A stretch of DNA of 64,000 nt from Brachypodium distachyon (taxonomy: Eukaryota > Streptophyta > Magnoliopsida > Poales > Poaceae): the NCBI RefSeq assembly GCF_000005505.3, contig NC_016132.3, positions 30,952,914-31,016,913 on the forward strand, read 5' to 3'. A program made the translations under genes and the position numbers. A model generated the notes under the pieces. It was not told the origin of the DNA. It worked only from the letters and a program-made list of their open reading frames with translations, and ran no database searches. Positions 1-12,587 of this stretch are shown piece after piece (positions within the stretch are counted from its first letter, which is position 1; each line of letters starts with the position of its first letter).

Positions 1-274
1 TAACACAACTTAGAATTAATGCACATTTCTTCTTACATTTAAAACATGAGATTCTTTGAATATTAATCACAAATATTTTGCCTACTAAAACGCGATCATC
101 AATTTTCACAGAAAAACAAATAAATTTGGTTTTCGCGTAACACAACTTAGAATTAATGCACATTTCTTCTTACACTTAAAACTGAGATTCTTTAAATATT
201 AATCACAAATAATTTGCCTACTAAAACGCGATCATCAATTTTTCACAGAAAACAAATAAATTTGGTAACATACG
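1..274. repeat. Two direct copies of a 137-bp AT-rich unit
   Basis: The unit beginning TAACACAACTTAGAATTAAT at position 1 starts again at 138 and continues to about 274, with only small differences (for example an ACATG/ACTG change and single-base indels). The first copy may extend left of the window, so the copy number is a minimum. No coding potential is seen. Confidence 0.9.
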
Positions 275-330
275 AACTTTTCAAGTTGACCAAGATTACA
301 GTGTCTAGACATTTTGTAGACATTTTGTAG

Positions 331-476
331 CTCTGAATGCTACATGTCAAATTGTCTAGATATTTTGGTGATCTGAATGTAGCTCTGAATAAATTGTCTA
401 GATATTTTGGTGATCTGAATGTAGCTCTGAATGCTACATGTCAAATTGTCTAGATATTTTGGTGATCTGAATGCTA
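331..476. repeat. Short imperfect tandem repeat (units of about 42-51 bp)
   Basis: The phrase ATTGTCTAGATATTTTGGTG recurs at 351, 393 and 444. It is separated by variants of GTAGCTCTGAATGCTACATG. The spacing alternates between 42 and 51 bp because one copy lacks a nine-base piece. It is a simple local duplication with no coding content. Confidence 0.85.
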
Positions 477-1546
477 CATTCGCCGCGCCGTTGTCTGGCA
501 GCTTGTAATATGAGACTGATTTTGGAGGCTGCCTTCTTGTTAGCATGGATTTTGGAGACTGGTTATCTTACTAAAAAATCAAGACATCAACTACTTGGGA
601 CATTCATACATTATTACACAGCAACTGCCCCAAACCTCCAAATAGCATGGACATTCGCGCTTGCACATCGTTTTTGAGAAAAAAACAATATTTTGCTAGA
701 TGATGCGACTTATATTGCTGAATTATTGTGCATGGCTCACTTTAGAAAACAAAAGTGAAAGATGAAGGGAGGTGAGCCTTCCTATAAGTAGAGAATTACA
801 ACTAAACTTGGAGAGCCCACGTCTAGCGACGCGTTCGCTGAAAGTTGTTGAAGCTCCATTGGGTTGACAAGAGGTGAGCAACACCCGGATCCAGCGGCGG
901 CGCCTCCGTGGTTCTGGACACCTCAGCCGACCGGTCGCACTTGCACTCTTCTGCTCTTTAATCATTCCCTCAAGGGCTGATCCCATATTCGTCCTCTCGA
1001 TTCATTTTGGTACTCACACGTAAGTTTCCCAGCCATGTCTTGTCATGTAAATTCAGAACTCTCACCAACAAAATCAGATTCCTAATAAAAAAATTGTTTT
1101 GACACATTAGAAAATGAGAAGATTGTCAGAAAAACATGGAGGTGAATGCTCCAAGAGTTGTATGCCAGAAAGGCCTACTAAAAATAGGCAACAAAATACA
1201 ACCCTATTTGGGCGAACACCGCAACAGGTAAACAGTCCCAAAAACGATCCGCCCGCCCGCACGCACCCGCCCACACGCGCCTATCTGATCGTGGCCCATC
1301 GCGACGACCTCGGCCCACAAGCAGTGTCAAGGAAACGCTCGCATCCCGTGAAAACGACCACGCCATCCTGCCGCAAAACTCATTAAAATAAAAGCGAAAA
1401 CTCAACTGCGCATCCGTGGAGCGACGACAGGCCGAATAACTCCTCGATTTAGGAGATGTATCTTATGTATGAACCTCTTGCCATTTTGTATTGTTCGCGG
1501 TCGTTCTGCAATTGCTTTCCTTAGTTATTACGGCTATGACAAGTAT
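477..1546. other. Intergenic, no gene recognised
   Basis: Open frames here are under 95 codons, overlap on both strands and resemble no family I know. A GC-rich patch lies at about 1240-1380. I see no tRNA, MITE ends or splice-linked coding blocks. Confidence 0.5.
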
Positions 1547-1575
1547 TCCGTTGCAACGCACGGACAGTTTACTAG
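1547..1575 (+). mobile_element. Possible Helitron 3' terminus
   Basis: The sequence has a short CCGT...ACGG palindrome (CCGTTGCAACGCACGG, 1548-1563), then a short AT-rich spacer and CTAG (1572-1575) followed by T. Helitrons end in a small hairpin followed by CTRR and insert between A and T, so this fits a 3' end. A very similar tail occurs at 12588-12615. I could not identify the matching TC 5' end or any Rep/helicase gene, so this would be a non-autonomous or partial copy. Confidence 0.4.
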
Positions 1576-1576
1576 T

Positions 1577-2460
1577 GAATTTTCAGAAACCACACCGTCA
1601 ATTATCAAACCACCCCCACATGACAAAACAGGGATTACTTCGCACATTTATCCATCTATCTCTATCTCCACATATATGGATCTCCACCAGACGACGGGCC
1701 TCTCTAAATATGCGAGCTTTCGGCTTGAGTCTAATCTCGTGGAGGATTAGAAGGATGAGAGAGAGTTGGCGATCTTGCTCTATCTCCCCCGACGAGAAGA
1801 GGAAAAAGAGCTCCACCAGGCAAGAAGAGTGTCAGTGATAGCGGGGTTCAGATCCTGGAAATTCAACTGCAAAAAAGACAAAACTAGATAGATCTCAAAA
1901 CGAGCATTGGATAATTAAGTAGACGATCAATCGTCTTGAGCTCTTTATAGCATCCTCAGCCAGGCCTTTATAGAGGCGACGTTCACCCATCCAGCATCGA
2001 CGGCGAAGTGCGAGTCAAGCAAAAACCTTATGCTTGAACTAGGCTATTCAGAAACTACTCTTGTTCAAATGAACGCCAGTACAATAGTAGAACTCTCGTA
2101 TTCCTTTTTTTCTATTCGGTCAGATTCTAAATTGTTGACTCAAATTTTTGTCCAAATATGGACGTATGTATTTTTTTTAAACATCTAGATACATTAATAT
2201 TTCGACAATAATTTAAAATCGGAGAGAGTAATGAAATATACTGGTACTCCACTTGTTCATGGTTGGGCAAAATACTAGCTGCAAGGCTGCAATAAATCAT
2301 GATAAGAAAAGAGGCAAAATAAAAAGGCAATCTTTGCAGATCCATCGATCCTTGCAGGATCAGCTGCTTTTGGAAGAGACAAAACCCAGATGGCAGCAAA
2401 GTGTACTACTATGCAGTTTGCATTGCTTGCATCCGAACAAGCTGCGGCTTCGTATGTCAG
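1577..2460. other. Intergenic, no gene recognised
   Basis: Two overlapping frames at 1469-1838 have no recognisable domain and are AT-biased. Nothing else is supported. Confidence 0.45.
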
Positions 2461-2462
2461 TA

Positions 2463-2660
2463 CTCCCTCCGATCGTGTCGTACATTTAGTATAAAATTTG
2501 TATTAAATTAGTATAAAATGGACGACACTTTTTTATGTATTAGAAGAAATATTAATTTGACAAGTGTGTCATCCTGCAATGCCGATAAGAACGAGGCCTA
2601 TATGGCCATATTATATATAAAAAAAGTAGTACTCCCTCCATCCCGGTATCAAAGGCCTCT
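2463..2660. mobile_element. Partial Stowaway-like MITE ends
   Basis: TA followed by CTCCCTCCGATCGTGTCG begins at 2461. A partly complementary arm (AATGGACGACACTTTTTT) ends near 2533, but the outer right TIR is missing. A second left-type end, CTCCCTCCATCCCGG, starts at 2632 and has no visible partner. Both match the Stowaway TIR consensus start (CTCCCTCC), so these look like two decayed or truncated copies. Confidence 0.55.
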
Positions 2661-3506
2661 CTAAAAATCCGTTAACCAAAGAAAGAGTTGAAAAAACAAC
2701 AAAATTTACGTCTCAATTTTTGGCCAACAGTCGTCCGGCCTTTCTCCTCAATAACTTTCTCGAAACATATGCATGCGCCATCAATTTGTTGCCCCTATGT
2801 ACCCAATGTTGCACGTCAGTGCGGTGTCGAACTTGTACATTTGTGTGTCGAGACTGCCCTTTGAGCATCAACTCATAGACGAGGAGAAGCTGGTTGCCCA
2901 CATGACCCCAGCCGATGAGTTGTACTTGATTTCGTGTCTCAGTCAACAGATGATCTTCACCTGAACTCCTTCCAATCCTGCTGAGAACCTTCTGCATGGC
3001 CGCATCATATCACGGCTCATGTTTTCCAAGAATCCTGTGTACACGGAACCAAAGCCTCCTCGCCCGAGTGCCCTTTCATCAGAGAATTACACGGTACACG
3101 ATTGTTTATTTTCATTGCATTGTTTCATCCCACCGGAGGAAGCAGAAATAAACCAAGAGACCGAGGGAACCACAGCCGACACCCCGGTTATCATTGATAG
3201 TTTTCTTCTCTTCAAACTTGAGGAGAAGAGACATGGAAGGTTGCAAACAAAACTATGAATTGATGAAACACACATGTATAACATATATTTGGTAAGAGAT
3301 GTTAGCTAAGGTGATAAGCGTTATACAACTAGTTATAGAAGTTGTTTCGAAAGTGCAACACACATAGTTAAGAAAAATGAATTACTGCATGCAGAGAGCC
3401 TCACGGTTCGATGTCCGATATTTTAAACTATGCTCTAAGCAAGCGAAAATATGTCCATGCTAGTTCATGTTTACTCTAGGGATTAACTATATATAGGAGT
3501 AGGGAT
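2661..3506. other. Intergenic, no gene recognised
   Basis: The frames at 2713-2997 and 3019-3258 are 79-94 codons long, have no recognisable motif, and overlap others on the opposite strand. Confidence 0.45.
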
Positions 3507-3668
3507 GGGTGTCCGGTTTTAACTGAAAATTCGGGTCGGTTTTCGGTTTTTAGTAATTCAGTCAATGATATATGTCAAACGAAATATGGTCGGTTTTTCA
3601 GCTAATTGACAATTCGGTTAACTGTATATTTTGGTTCGGTTTCGATTTAAACCGATATAACCGAACTT
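3507..3668. repeat. CGGTTTT-rich hAT-like terminal remnant
   Basis: The sequence starts GGGTGTCCGGTTTTAACTG and carries repeated CGGTTTT/TTCGGTT motifs, ending near AACCGATATAACCGAAC. Such motif-rich starts are typical of the sub-terminal regions of grass hAT elements, and a similar but inverted composition bounds the element at 40143-40853. No matching opposite end is visible. Confidence 0.35.
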
Positions 3669-4186
3669 CTGTACTGCCAGGGAAATAGACAACACCTAAT
3701 CATGAATTTTAGCCCAACTTCCATCACATATATGATCCGAAGTATGAAACAGAGAAACCTTAACATAAGGAAAACTCTTGCATGCTTTAAGTTGTATCAA
3801 AGTTCAAATATAGTTCATACAAAATACTGCCCCCGTCCTAATTTACCGAGCGTCTTAGTTTTTTCGCAGGTAACAAGGCAGGCCAGAGCAGTTGCATTTT
3901 GGATGAAAATGCCCCTAGCATCCTCGACCCTGTCTGTACTTTTAGCACCGCATCCTCCCCAAGCACGGCATCGCTGGGCTGAACATTGACCTGGGATTGG
4001 GAAAGGAAAAAGGTTTTCTCGGGAAGCCAAACAACCGATTTAATTAGTACTTTGCATGCATGCATGGCAATTTAGCCACTGTACGGCTAGAAGAGGTTGT
4101 GCGAAAAATCTGGACAAGACGATACATATAAAACGCCTACTAAAGGAGGGAGTATATACTAAAATAGATATAATTGCATAATGGCA
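3669..4186. other. Intergenic, no gene recognised
   Basis: Short frames only. An isolated AGGAGGGAGTA at 4144-4154 looks like a lone Stowaway right end. Confidence 0.4.
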
Positions 4187-4188
4187 TA

Positions 4189-4429
4189 CTCCTTCCATTT
4201 CACAAAAGTTGACGTATTTTGTTTCGTTAAAACAAGGATTTGACCAAGAATTACATTACTAATATGTAATCTATATGATACAAAATCATGATTACTGGAA
4301 AGAATTTTTAAAAACGAATCTATTGATATAAATTTGATATATGTAAAATCACATATTAATAAAGTTATCATTGGTCAAAAATTTGTCTTAACGAAACAAA
4401 ATACGCCAATCTTTGTGAAATGGAAGGAG
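4189..4429. mobile_element. Stowaway-like MITE, 241 bp, with TA duplication
   Basis: The left end CTCCTTCCATTTCACAAAAG is the inverted complement of the right end CTTTGTGAAATGGAAGGAG apart from small changes. The complementarity extends inward for over 50 bp (GTTTCGTTAAAACAAGG against CTTAACGAAACAAAA). TA flanks both ends (4187-4188 and 4430-4431). The size, TIR and TA target site are those of Stowaway (Tc1/mariner) MITEs. The long palindrome would fold into a hairpin if transcribed. Confidence 0.9.
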
Positions 4430-4431
4430 TA

Positions 4432-5165
4432 GTTTTTAAACTGTTTATCATTAGTTTGGTTTATATATCCGACATCTAGCCTATATCCTCCGGCATGCCT
4501 ATCAAACCGGCTGAAAACTCTCGTGTGACCGTCTCCAGTCGGCTGCACCCAAATTTCACGGGCTCCTTGGCCTCCATCCGAAGTAGTAGGACAAGTGCAT
4601 TGTCCAAAGACCAAACAATTCGTACCCACGTCTTCTAAGACTCAAACGCCGCCATCGAAGAAGTCTAGTCCTCAACACGAATGTGTACAGAAGGCTGCGT
4701 TGACGCCCCAGCGCCAATCACCACACCAGTAGAAGAAAATTCGCCGTCACCACTGGCACTGAAGCCGAAACAAGCAGCCGCCCTTGCTGCATGGGGGCCA
4801 CACCATCCGCAACAGCCACCCACCAAATCGGAACTTTGAGCTTCAGGAACGGCCCATTCTTTTGAATTTCCGCCATTCGCGTTTGATCTACATCGCCGAC
4901 AACCAGTGGCGGACCCAGGAATAAACAAAAGAGGGGGCTAACTTGTAACACATCTAAAATTTTGGCTGACGATTATAAAATTGTACGGTACTAAAAGTTC
5001 GTATTCGGCGACCCAAAAACACAAACCGTCTCTAAAGAAATCAAAAATACTCTAAGAACATAAAGAATGCATTTTCTATTCGAAATTATGTCCCTTTGGT
5101 CGACATGGACCCTTAGATAAATATGCTATTCTAGATTCATCTATAATATTAGGATCAAAAGCTTC
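4432..5165. other. Intergenic with one possible hAT-type end
   Basis: At 4905 the sequence CAGTGGCGGACCCAGGA followed by a GAGGGGGCT tract resembles the outer end of a common grass hAT family, but no partner end is seen. The frames at 4665-4951 show no known domain. Confidence 0.35.
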
Positions 5166-5167
5166 TA

Positions 5168-5290
5168 CTCTCTCCGTCCAACAAAGAATGTCTCAACTTT
5201 GACTAAATTTAAATGCATTCATACACTAAGAAATGTCTAAATACATCCAAATTTTGACAAACTTGAGACATCTTTTGTTAATGGAGGAAG
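5168..5290. mobile_element. Stowaway-like MITE, 123 bp, with TA duplication
   Basis: CTCTCTCCGTCCAACAAAG at the left pairs with CTTTTGTTAATGGAGGAAG at the right, and the inner arms (AATGTCTCAACTTTGAC against GACAAACTTGAGACATC) are complementary. TA flanks at 5166-5167 and 5291-5292. Length and ends fit Stowaway. Confidence 0.85.
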
Positions 5291-5292
5291 TA

Positions 5293-6770
5293 TTGGTTTT
5301 TAAAGTCCAACATCACCTTCAATATCATCCATATTAAGCTCAAGACATGCTCCTTTATGCTCTGCGTTGCTATCACTACCAGAGCCATCTAATTTTGGAT
5401 ATAATCTTTTCATCTATGTTAAATTTAACAAAAAGAATCCAACAAATTGCAAGCAATTGAACTAAATCTAACTAGGGCTCAACAACAATTACCGATGAAT
5501 CACGTATAATTCAAAAGAAAACCAAAAGCCGTGTTGTACGCGTGTACGTCATCCGCCGGAATCGGCGCCGATCGAGCTGTTGTCAGTGCTTGGTGAGTCG
5601 GCGGGAGGTAGACTTATCATACTATCGTGACGAATTGGTGGCGGAGCGGTCATGGGACATGAGTCCAGCAATCAACGTGTTGGGCATGGGCTCCAGGGAC
5701 GCTGGGCTGCGGTGCCAACTATGGCGTCACGCACTGGGTTTGGAGGTTGGGCTTGGGGGGCTAAGCTGGGCCAGGAGAGGTGAGTTCGCTAGATTCAGTT
5801 GTCTAAGCTCAAAAAGCAGCACATATCCTAGTCACCTCTTCTGGGCTGGACCCGTGCTATAGCCCGCCTGGCACCCGCCCCTGCCGACAACCGCGGGGCA
5901 ACATCCTTTGGCAGCATCCACCAAACATCCCGCCGCGCCATCTGCCGCAGGTGAGGGAACACAGCTCCCCCACTTCAATTGCAGGGAGTCAGGGAGATAA
6001 CCCCCGCACTCCGTGGTGAGTACCCCCTTCCGCCAACGCATCAGACGCCATTTCCTCCAGCGAGCCGCCGGCCTCCGTACTCCTCGCAGGTGGAGGGAGC
6101 GAATCCGGCAACGCCTCAGTCTGCTCATCGGAAAGATCGCCCGAGATCTGCCGCAATGATGGAATCCATAAAACAAGGGGTGAGCACATGTGAGCCATCT
6201 TTCCGTTTATGCTTTGGAGTGGACAACGTGACTACCATGAAGGCATGTGTACAATATCTAACGAATTATCAAGAATTTTTTTGAGCTGAATTAAAAAGAT
6301 TGTTTTTCGGTGTGGATAATCTGCTTTATATGGTTCAATTCTTTGAATTTTCTTAATCTTATGGTGTGCTCTAAGTTGTGACCTGCCTCCGCGTGAATTC
6401 ATGCTAAAACCACCTGAGTTGGAGATGGGAGATTCGGAGTTCGGGTGGTTACCTGATATGAGCCCACCGAAAATTTCCATCAAATTACTAAACCATTGTA
6501 TGGTTACATGAATATTTTCTAAAATAGAGAATAAATGGCGAGTAATTGACAAAAGGATTTCTATTGAGTTGCTAAGACGTTGGGACAATTTGGAACGTTT
6601 TTGTAGATGGAGAAAACGAAAAGAAAATTAAATTGGGAATGGATTTGCATTTGGGCTAATGGGCCGAATCCCTCTCGGGATGTGTTTTTGCGAGGACTAA
6701 TGCTCTAAACGATCGGAAGTCTGGAAATGGACCTCCAGTGAGCTTGAGCAAAGCTAACAATAACAAAAAG
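5293..6770. other. Intergenic, no gene recognised
   Basis: A GC-rich stretch at about 5540-6180 opens frames of up to 114 codons on both strands. None carries a recognisable domain, and none is favoured over its antisense partner. It could be a decayed gene fragment or transposon cargo. Confidence 0.4.
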
Positions 6771-6772
6771 TA

Positions 6773-6889
6773 ATGCTTCCTCTGGCCTGGAATTATTTGT
6801 CGAAATATTACATGTATTTAGACGTTTTTTACACATAGATATATCCGTATTTGGATAAATTTGAGACAAGTAATACCGGTCGGAGGGAG
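6773..6889. mobile_element. Decayed Stowaway-like MITE, about 117 bp
   Basis: The right end ACCGGTCGGAGGGAG followed by TA (6890-6891) matches the Stowaway TIR. The left end (ATGCTTCCTCTGGCC after TA at 6771) is a mutated partner. The internal arms TATTTAGACG and CGTATTTGGATAAATTTGAG are typical of this MITE group. Confidence 0.65.
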
Positions 6890-6891
6890 TA

Positions 6892-8860
6892 AAAAAACCA
6901 AGTAAAATATCCCCTAAACAGTTGAATAAGAGAAATGAAAAAAAACGTTGAGTAAAAGAACTCCTCCAACAGATTGGAATTGGGTCGCAGAAATTTGCCA
7001 AGAAAATGACAACTGTTCATGGCATGGAACCAGAAATCAGTTATCTCCGACAATGCTAGAGTGCGACTAAAGGAGCGAGTTCGTCCAAAGCGCTGCTGGA
7101 GCCAAAGCAGACACACAAATGGCGCCACTGAGTATATTATGCAAGTTGTGCCAACAGGCAAGCACAAACTGGTAATCTCTGATTGCTACTTTCGTCATTT
7201 CAAAATATAATAATATTGGCTCCTTATCACAAGTAGCCAAGTCCAGAATGGACATATTATGCTTTCTTTAGAATCGTACGTATGCGATTGTACAGTACAA
7301 AAGTAGGCAAGCAACGTTGACACTCCCTCGCTTAATTAAGACACACACACAAACCTCACTCGGTTGATTAAGACACACAGACCAATAGTGATTACACACC
7401 AGGAAAGAAGTTTCGGCAATAAATTCTATGGTTTTAACGACTCCAACTTTAGAAGCAACGTGCATGCCATGCATACGTACCCACGCAAGCCTCGTTTGTC
7501 TGGGTATTATTTGGTTCGTGCCAGAATTTGCTCCCTAGAATTAACCAAGCAAATCAAAATATTAGCTAAAGACTTCATGGTCTTTGGATGGCCAATTTTT
7601 TGAGAAGATTTATAAACAAAAAAGTTGTTTTGTGGGGAAAGATTTAGAAACAAGAAGACCCTGGAAACAAGTTATGAGGTGGGTTGACAAGTTTTCATAG
7701 ACAACCAAAATTTCGGCAGTTAACCAAGTAAGACTAAATCTTCACGTGTGCCAAAATTTTGCTACTCCGTAGGACGAATTTGAGCACAAATTAAACCAAA
7801 GACATGCGTCCCTCCTCTCTTATTGGCCGGATGTTTGATATGCAAAACGTCTATCTATGGATTGTCCATAATGCAATACTCCTATATGGCTATATCAACG
7901 TTTATCATGGTCGTTGCAGGTAAACGTGCTAGTAGTCTGTTTTTCCCTGCCGTTGCTTCAAGTCCAAGCGTGCGAAGGAATATTGCTAATTTGCTACTCG
8001 GTCGAAAGGATGTCATGACAGCCGACTCGGTCGGCCACGTGACTGCCCACTCCACTGAACATTTTTACTTTTTGTGGGTGTTTTGTTTTGCTCTGCGTTT
8101 ATTCATGCTACAAACGAATTCCAGGCAATTCTTCCGTCAAAGGTCCGTCTCCTCGCCGCCGTTCGCGTGTCAACCCGCAGGCGAACGTGGCAGTGCACGC
8201 GCCTATCCACGCATGCTACGACATGCTTTTGCTCGCTCAGGACTCGGGAGCGCTCTATCTTTCTCATCGGCTGATCTTCATGCCCACCGCGAATCAGAAC
8301 CGGGCATATTTGCTGAGGTGTCGCCGCTTATCCGATTAGAATTCCAAGTGATAGCCTGAAATGACAATGCTGCCCCTTCAACTGTCCAGGCCAACCCTTT
8401 TCCTTTGCCATTTCCGTCCTATCCACGCATGCTAAGTATCACTGGGTTTAATTCAAGCTCTCAGGTGTGGTCCTTCAGAGTTAATGGGATCTATGTCGGA
8501 TGCTCATTATTGGCGATCTGAGATCGAGATCTTACAGGAATACAGCCTGTTCCATGGGGATTCTACCATGAATTACTGGGTCCTGCAATATAGAGTAGCT
8601 TCATTTTTCTTTTTGAAAAGCAATCTTTTTCATGCCAATGAATTTTACAGTTTCGCTAGGAATACTTCTCGAATATTTTCCTCATGTTTAACTCATTTCT
8701 GAGAAGCGGTGCGATTTTAGGAATAAGATAGTTTCATTGTGCAACTTCACCGTGTTTTTTTAATATTGTACATGGTGAGTATGCAACAGTTGCAAACGTG
8801 TTGGGTGCTCTACATGTCGAATTTCCTTAGTAGAAATCAAATGGACATAGCATTGCAATC
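6892..8860. other. Intergenic, no gene recognised
   Basis: The longest frame (7823-8359, 178 codons) has no recognisable domain and is covered by alternative frames of similar quality. I see no repeats or element ends. Confidence 0.4.
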
Positions 8861-9760
8861 CTTCATTTTTTTTCTATTTTTTTTTTTTCAATCCTAGAAT
8901 TAAAGAGGCCCATCGAACTCCACGAGATTTTATACAAACATGCAGGACAGACAAAAAAGGAACAACGGAGGACGAAGAGGCGCCTCGTAGGAGAAAATGA
9001 CCATGGGAAAAAAAAACAAGTCGGAGGAGAAGTAAATAGCGAAAGCTTGGACGCGCCCGAAAGGACAGCGAGGCAAGCCGAGTGGTCGGACCGATATAAT
9101 CGATGCATCAGTCGGTCGGAGTCGACACATCTCTTTTGTTTTTTCCATGGAGTCAGGTTGAGGGAGTATTTCATCAGCACTCCAATGTCTAAACTGAGCG
9201 GAGAAACCGAGAAGCTAAAGAAAGCGTTTTCGAACCTTATTTTGCAACCTCGTCCAAGAGACTCCCTGCCGGCAGCGGCAAAGGCATGCACATGTTTGCC
9301 GGTGGAAATCTGGGGACGAAAGCCGGACTGAGACCCCACCTGTAGGGCTCCACGTCCCCGACCGAACCCGGCATTCCCGCGGGCCCCGCATCGGCGGCTG
9401 CGCACCGGAAATCCCCGTCCTGCCCTCGGTCACATGACGGGTGACGCCGAGTCTCCGCTTGCTGACGCCCATTCTGTTCTGCAACCCGCCCCGAGGACGC
9501 GTGCTCTGTCCAGGAGGGCCCCACCTCTCGCTCGGGAAGAGACGTCGAGTCACATCAACAAATCTTCTCCGGATGCCAAGGATTATCGAGACCTCTCCGT
9601 AGCCTAGCCCAAAGCTTTCCTCCCTCTCGTTGGTCGCCGTTCCACGCAGCGGCGTCACAGTATCCTGGCGCAGGCAGCTGCGTGCTCTGCTCTGCCCTAA
9701 CCTTTGGACGAACCAACGGACACTATGGAATAGCTGCGTCAGAAAGGGGAGAGAGAGTTT
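8861..9760. other. GC-rich stretch, no gene recognised
   Basis: The minus-strand frames at 8863-9405 and 9215-9658 (180 and 147 codons) are kept open by high GC and have low-complexity, arginine-rich translations. CpG density is visibly high around 9310-9560. It could be a promoter-like CpG-rich patch or a decayed gene, with nothing to decide between them. Confidence 0.35.
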
Positions 9761-11564
9761 GAATTTTTACGCAGACTTTGCTTTCGTGTGTCCATGTTTT
9801 GTTTTCTTGGTGCACGCCTGGTCTACTCTCGTCGGTTCACCGGCACACACCATTTTGTACGTATCACTATGAATCTGTTGACTTGATATGTTCGTCGAAA
9901 TCTTTGATGTGCCAAGCAGAGCAGAAGAGTCCTGGGAACCAAGCAAAGGATTGTTGCGTGTAGCGTGGTGTGTTTCCCCGACTAGACCACTCAACACGGA
10001 AACGACCCAAGTTCACTCCGGTTTACTATTTATTATACGTAGCTTTATTTATTTTTCTCGGTACCAAACTCTGCTTCAACCATTTCGTACTGTACTTTCG
10101 CTACTTTGAACCCAGGCTCACCACTGCTCAGCATTTTAGCTCAGTCATTTATCGGATAGTGTCTCGAATTTCATTTTTCGTGCTTTTGTATTTATACTAC
10201 TGATATTCAGATTATTTTTCTTTTTCTCTATGTATATAATGAATTTTGTTTAAAATGTATGGGATTGTCAACACAAATCTTATAAATTCACTCAAATTTT
10301 ATATAAAAACACTTTTTAAGCATGCTATTACGCAACGGTAACATGATAACACCCAGAAAGGTGGTAGCACACGATATTTCTTTTGACAGAAAGATATGAA
10401 GCCAGATAATGCTATAGGCTTGCATCGCGGTGACGATAACAAATCTAGTACGATTTGAGGATCCACGGTCACTGAAAATCATTTTTATAGATGCCTCTAA
10501 ACTTTAGAGACAGCTTTTAAACACCAACCCTGCTATGCATCCGACATCTTTTATACGATACCCATCCGACACATGTGTAAGATGTTCCTCCATTCGATTG
10601 TACAGCCAGAAGAAGAATCGGACGACCATTGGATAGCAAACCGTCGTACGCACAACAATTTCGTTTAAGCACTGCCTCTAAGCTCTAAGAGTGGAAGTAC
10701 CCTTTACCTTAGAGGCAACCTATAAATAATAAACAATAATGAATACAAGATAGAGAAGGAAATAACGAGACAAGCTCGGAGGTAAGGTTGCTTCTAACCA
10801 TTGCAGCATTTTGTGACAAGCTTAGAGGCATTAGGTGGATCCTAGCTTAGAGATAGACTTGCCTCCAGAGACTGTGGATGCCTCGTGCGCGCGGAAACGA
10901 TATAGCCCAAGTAGTGCACAAAGCGGCGAAAATTTGGGCCATCCAACAGAAGATCGGACAAAGATCGCTGAGATTGCTTCTGGTTAGCTTTATTTTATCA
11001 TCTCTTAGTATTGTGGTAGAGGTGGGTAATCTTAACAACCTCTAATGACAACCGTTTTACGATTTATTTGTTATAAATTAAGATCTGACAAGTTAACGGG
11101 TAGATGTTTTGTCTCTTTTACAAAATTTCTAAGAGGTCTATTTTTTTAGTTGATACATCATATATGTTTTAATATGTAGTTATAGATATTTACTAAATAA
11201 CCCTAGAGTTCCCGACACATGTATTTTTTTTTCTATTGGCTCTGAATAACTCTAGAGTTCCTGACACATGTTTTTTTTTCTGTTGGCTCTGTCATTTAAA
11301 ATTTCTAACTCCATCTTGTTCTATTACTCCTTCCTCTTTGAAGGATGTTGGTCGAATTTTGCAGAGACCAAATAGTGCCACGATGTCTTCGCCATGATCA
11401 CTCTCATCGTCCGAGTTTACAGGACAAGCACACTACCTTGGCCATGCTTTGACAAAAAAAAAGTTGAGGGAAAACAGTGGATCAATGATCCACTGCAAAT
11501 ATATTATATATGAAAAGAAAATATTTACAAGGCCAATAATGATTATCGAGCCAACAGTGAAATG
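9761..11564. other. Intergenic; one short duplication
   Basis: No gene is recognised. The phrase CTAGAGTTC(C/T)(C)GACACATG followed by a T-run and TTGGCTCTG occurs twice in tandem at about 11200-11290, with a unit of about 47 bp. Confidence 0.4.
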
Positions 11565-12257
11565 TCATCTAAATCTATCAATCCAAACTTTGAAATTAGA
11601 GTAAGTCTTTCTTTTGGCTCTATGGAAGACAAGATTAAGCTCTCCCTTGAAGATATGCCGGCACTGATAAAGGGACGGCCTAAGATTGTTGAAGATGCAG
11701 TCATTCCTGGTCCTCCAAATGCTCCAACAAACCAGGGCAATAATTTCCATATGGAACGGGACATCCAGATGCCTCTTGAGCTCCATGATGTTACGATGCA
11801 CATTGAGTTGTGGAGTGAATGTAGGGCATATGTATCTCCAGCACGCGATGGAGAACTGGCAATGGAAGAAGAGGTGATCCCTTGTTTCCAAATGCACGCC
11901 ATTGCAGAGAACACAAGAGTAATCAGGTAGGTGCAGGTTCCTCTGATGAAGCATGGCCCTGGTGTTGAGCCTATCAATGATCATAAGCCATAAGAAGAAT
12001 TTATGCTTAAGTTGACAACAGGAATTCCAGATCCACATAAGAGTAGCAGGAATGTCAATGTGATCAATGAGTCTGTCGTAGGCTTTGGCAGTGGAGAAAC
12101 CAATAGCAACTCCTCTGAGTGCCCAGCCATCCTGCTGCTGAGTGACTGGAATCTGATCAATAAGGTCAGTAAGTTGGTTGAACTGATCAAAAGCAACAGC
12201 TGACATAGGAAGTACAAACAGTCCAATCATGTCCTGAGAGATAAGGATATCATGCAC
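11565..12257 (-). pseudogene. LINE ORF2 C-terminal fragment with zinc-binding RT domain
   Basis: This 230-codon minus-strand frame contains a zf-RVT-type domain: KHKFFLWLMIIDRLNTR, then a Cys/His cluster (CVLC, then HLETRDHLFFHC and CW), then a tryptophan-rich tail with CWSIWRTRNDCIFNN and a natural-looking stop. Plant L1-type non-LTR retrotransposons carry this domain after reverse transcriptase. Endonuclease and RT are absent, so this is a 5'-truncated insertion, the normal outcome of incomplete target-primed reverse transcription. A poly(A) tail is not obvious. It resembles the same domain in the LINE at 26385-33300 (ETNDHLFFRC) but differs enough to be a separate copy. The frame is free of stops, unlike the larger LINE. 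Confidence 0.85.
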
Positions 12258-12587
12258 AGAAATGTCCTAATCCTTTGCAAATGAGAACAGATCAGGCCAT
12301 CTCTCAGAAATGATATCATGCTTTGACAAATATCAGAATTTACCTTTTTGCATATAAAAGTTATTACTGAATCGTGTTTGTGTGCGCATGAACGTGGCCA
12401 CCAGAATTCAAATTTTTCTTTACTCTTATAAAAGAGGCAATTAGTGACGGCGGTCCGTCACTTCTTTTGTCTGTATCGTAAAATCATATGGATGGTGTTT
12501 TCCATCAAAGTTATGATAAAATTACTAGCGAGTGACATTAATAATATATATATAAAAATAATTCACAAGCAATCTAATATTTTTTAT

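Noticed and set aside
7823..8359. A 178-codon ORF
   Set aside because: No recognisable domain and two alternative frames over the same bases. Insufficient support for a gene.
8863..9658. Minus-strand ORFs of 180 and 147 codons
   Set aside because: Mutually overlapping in different frames and arginine-rich from GC content; no motif.
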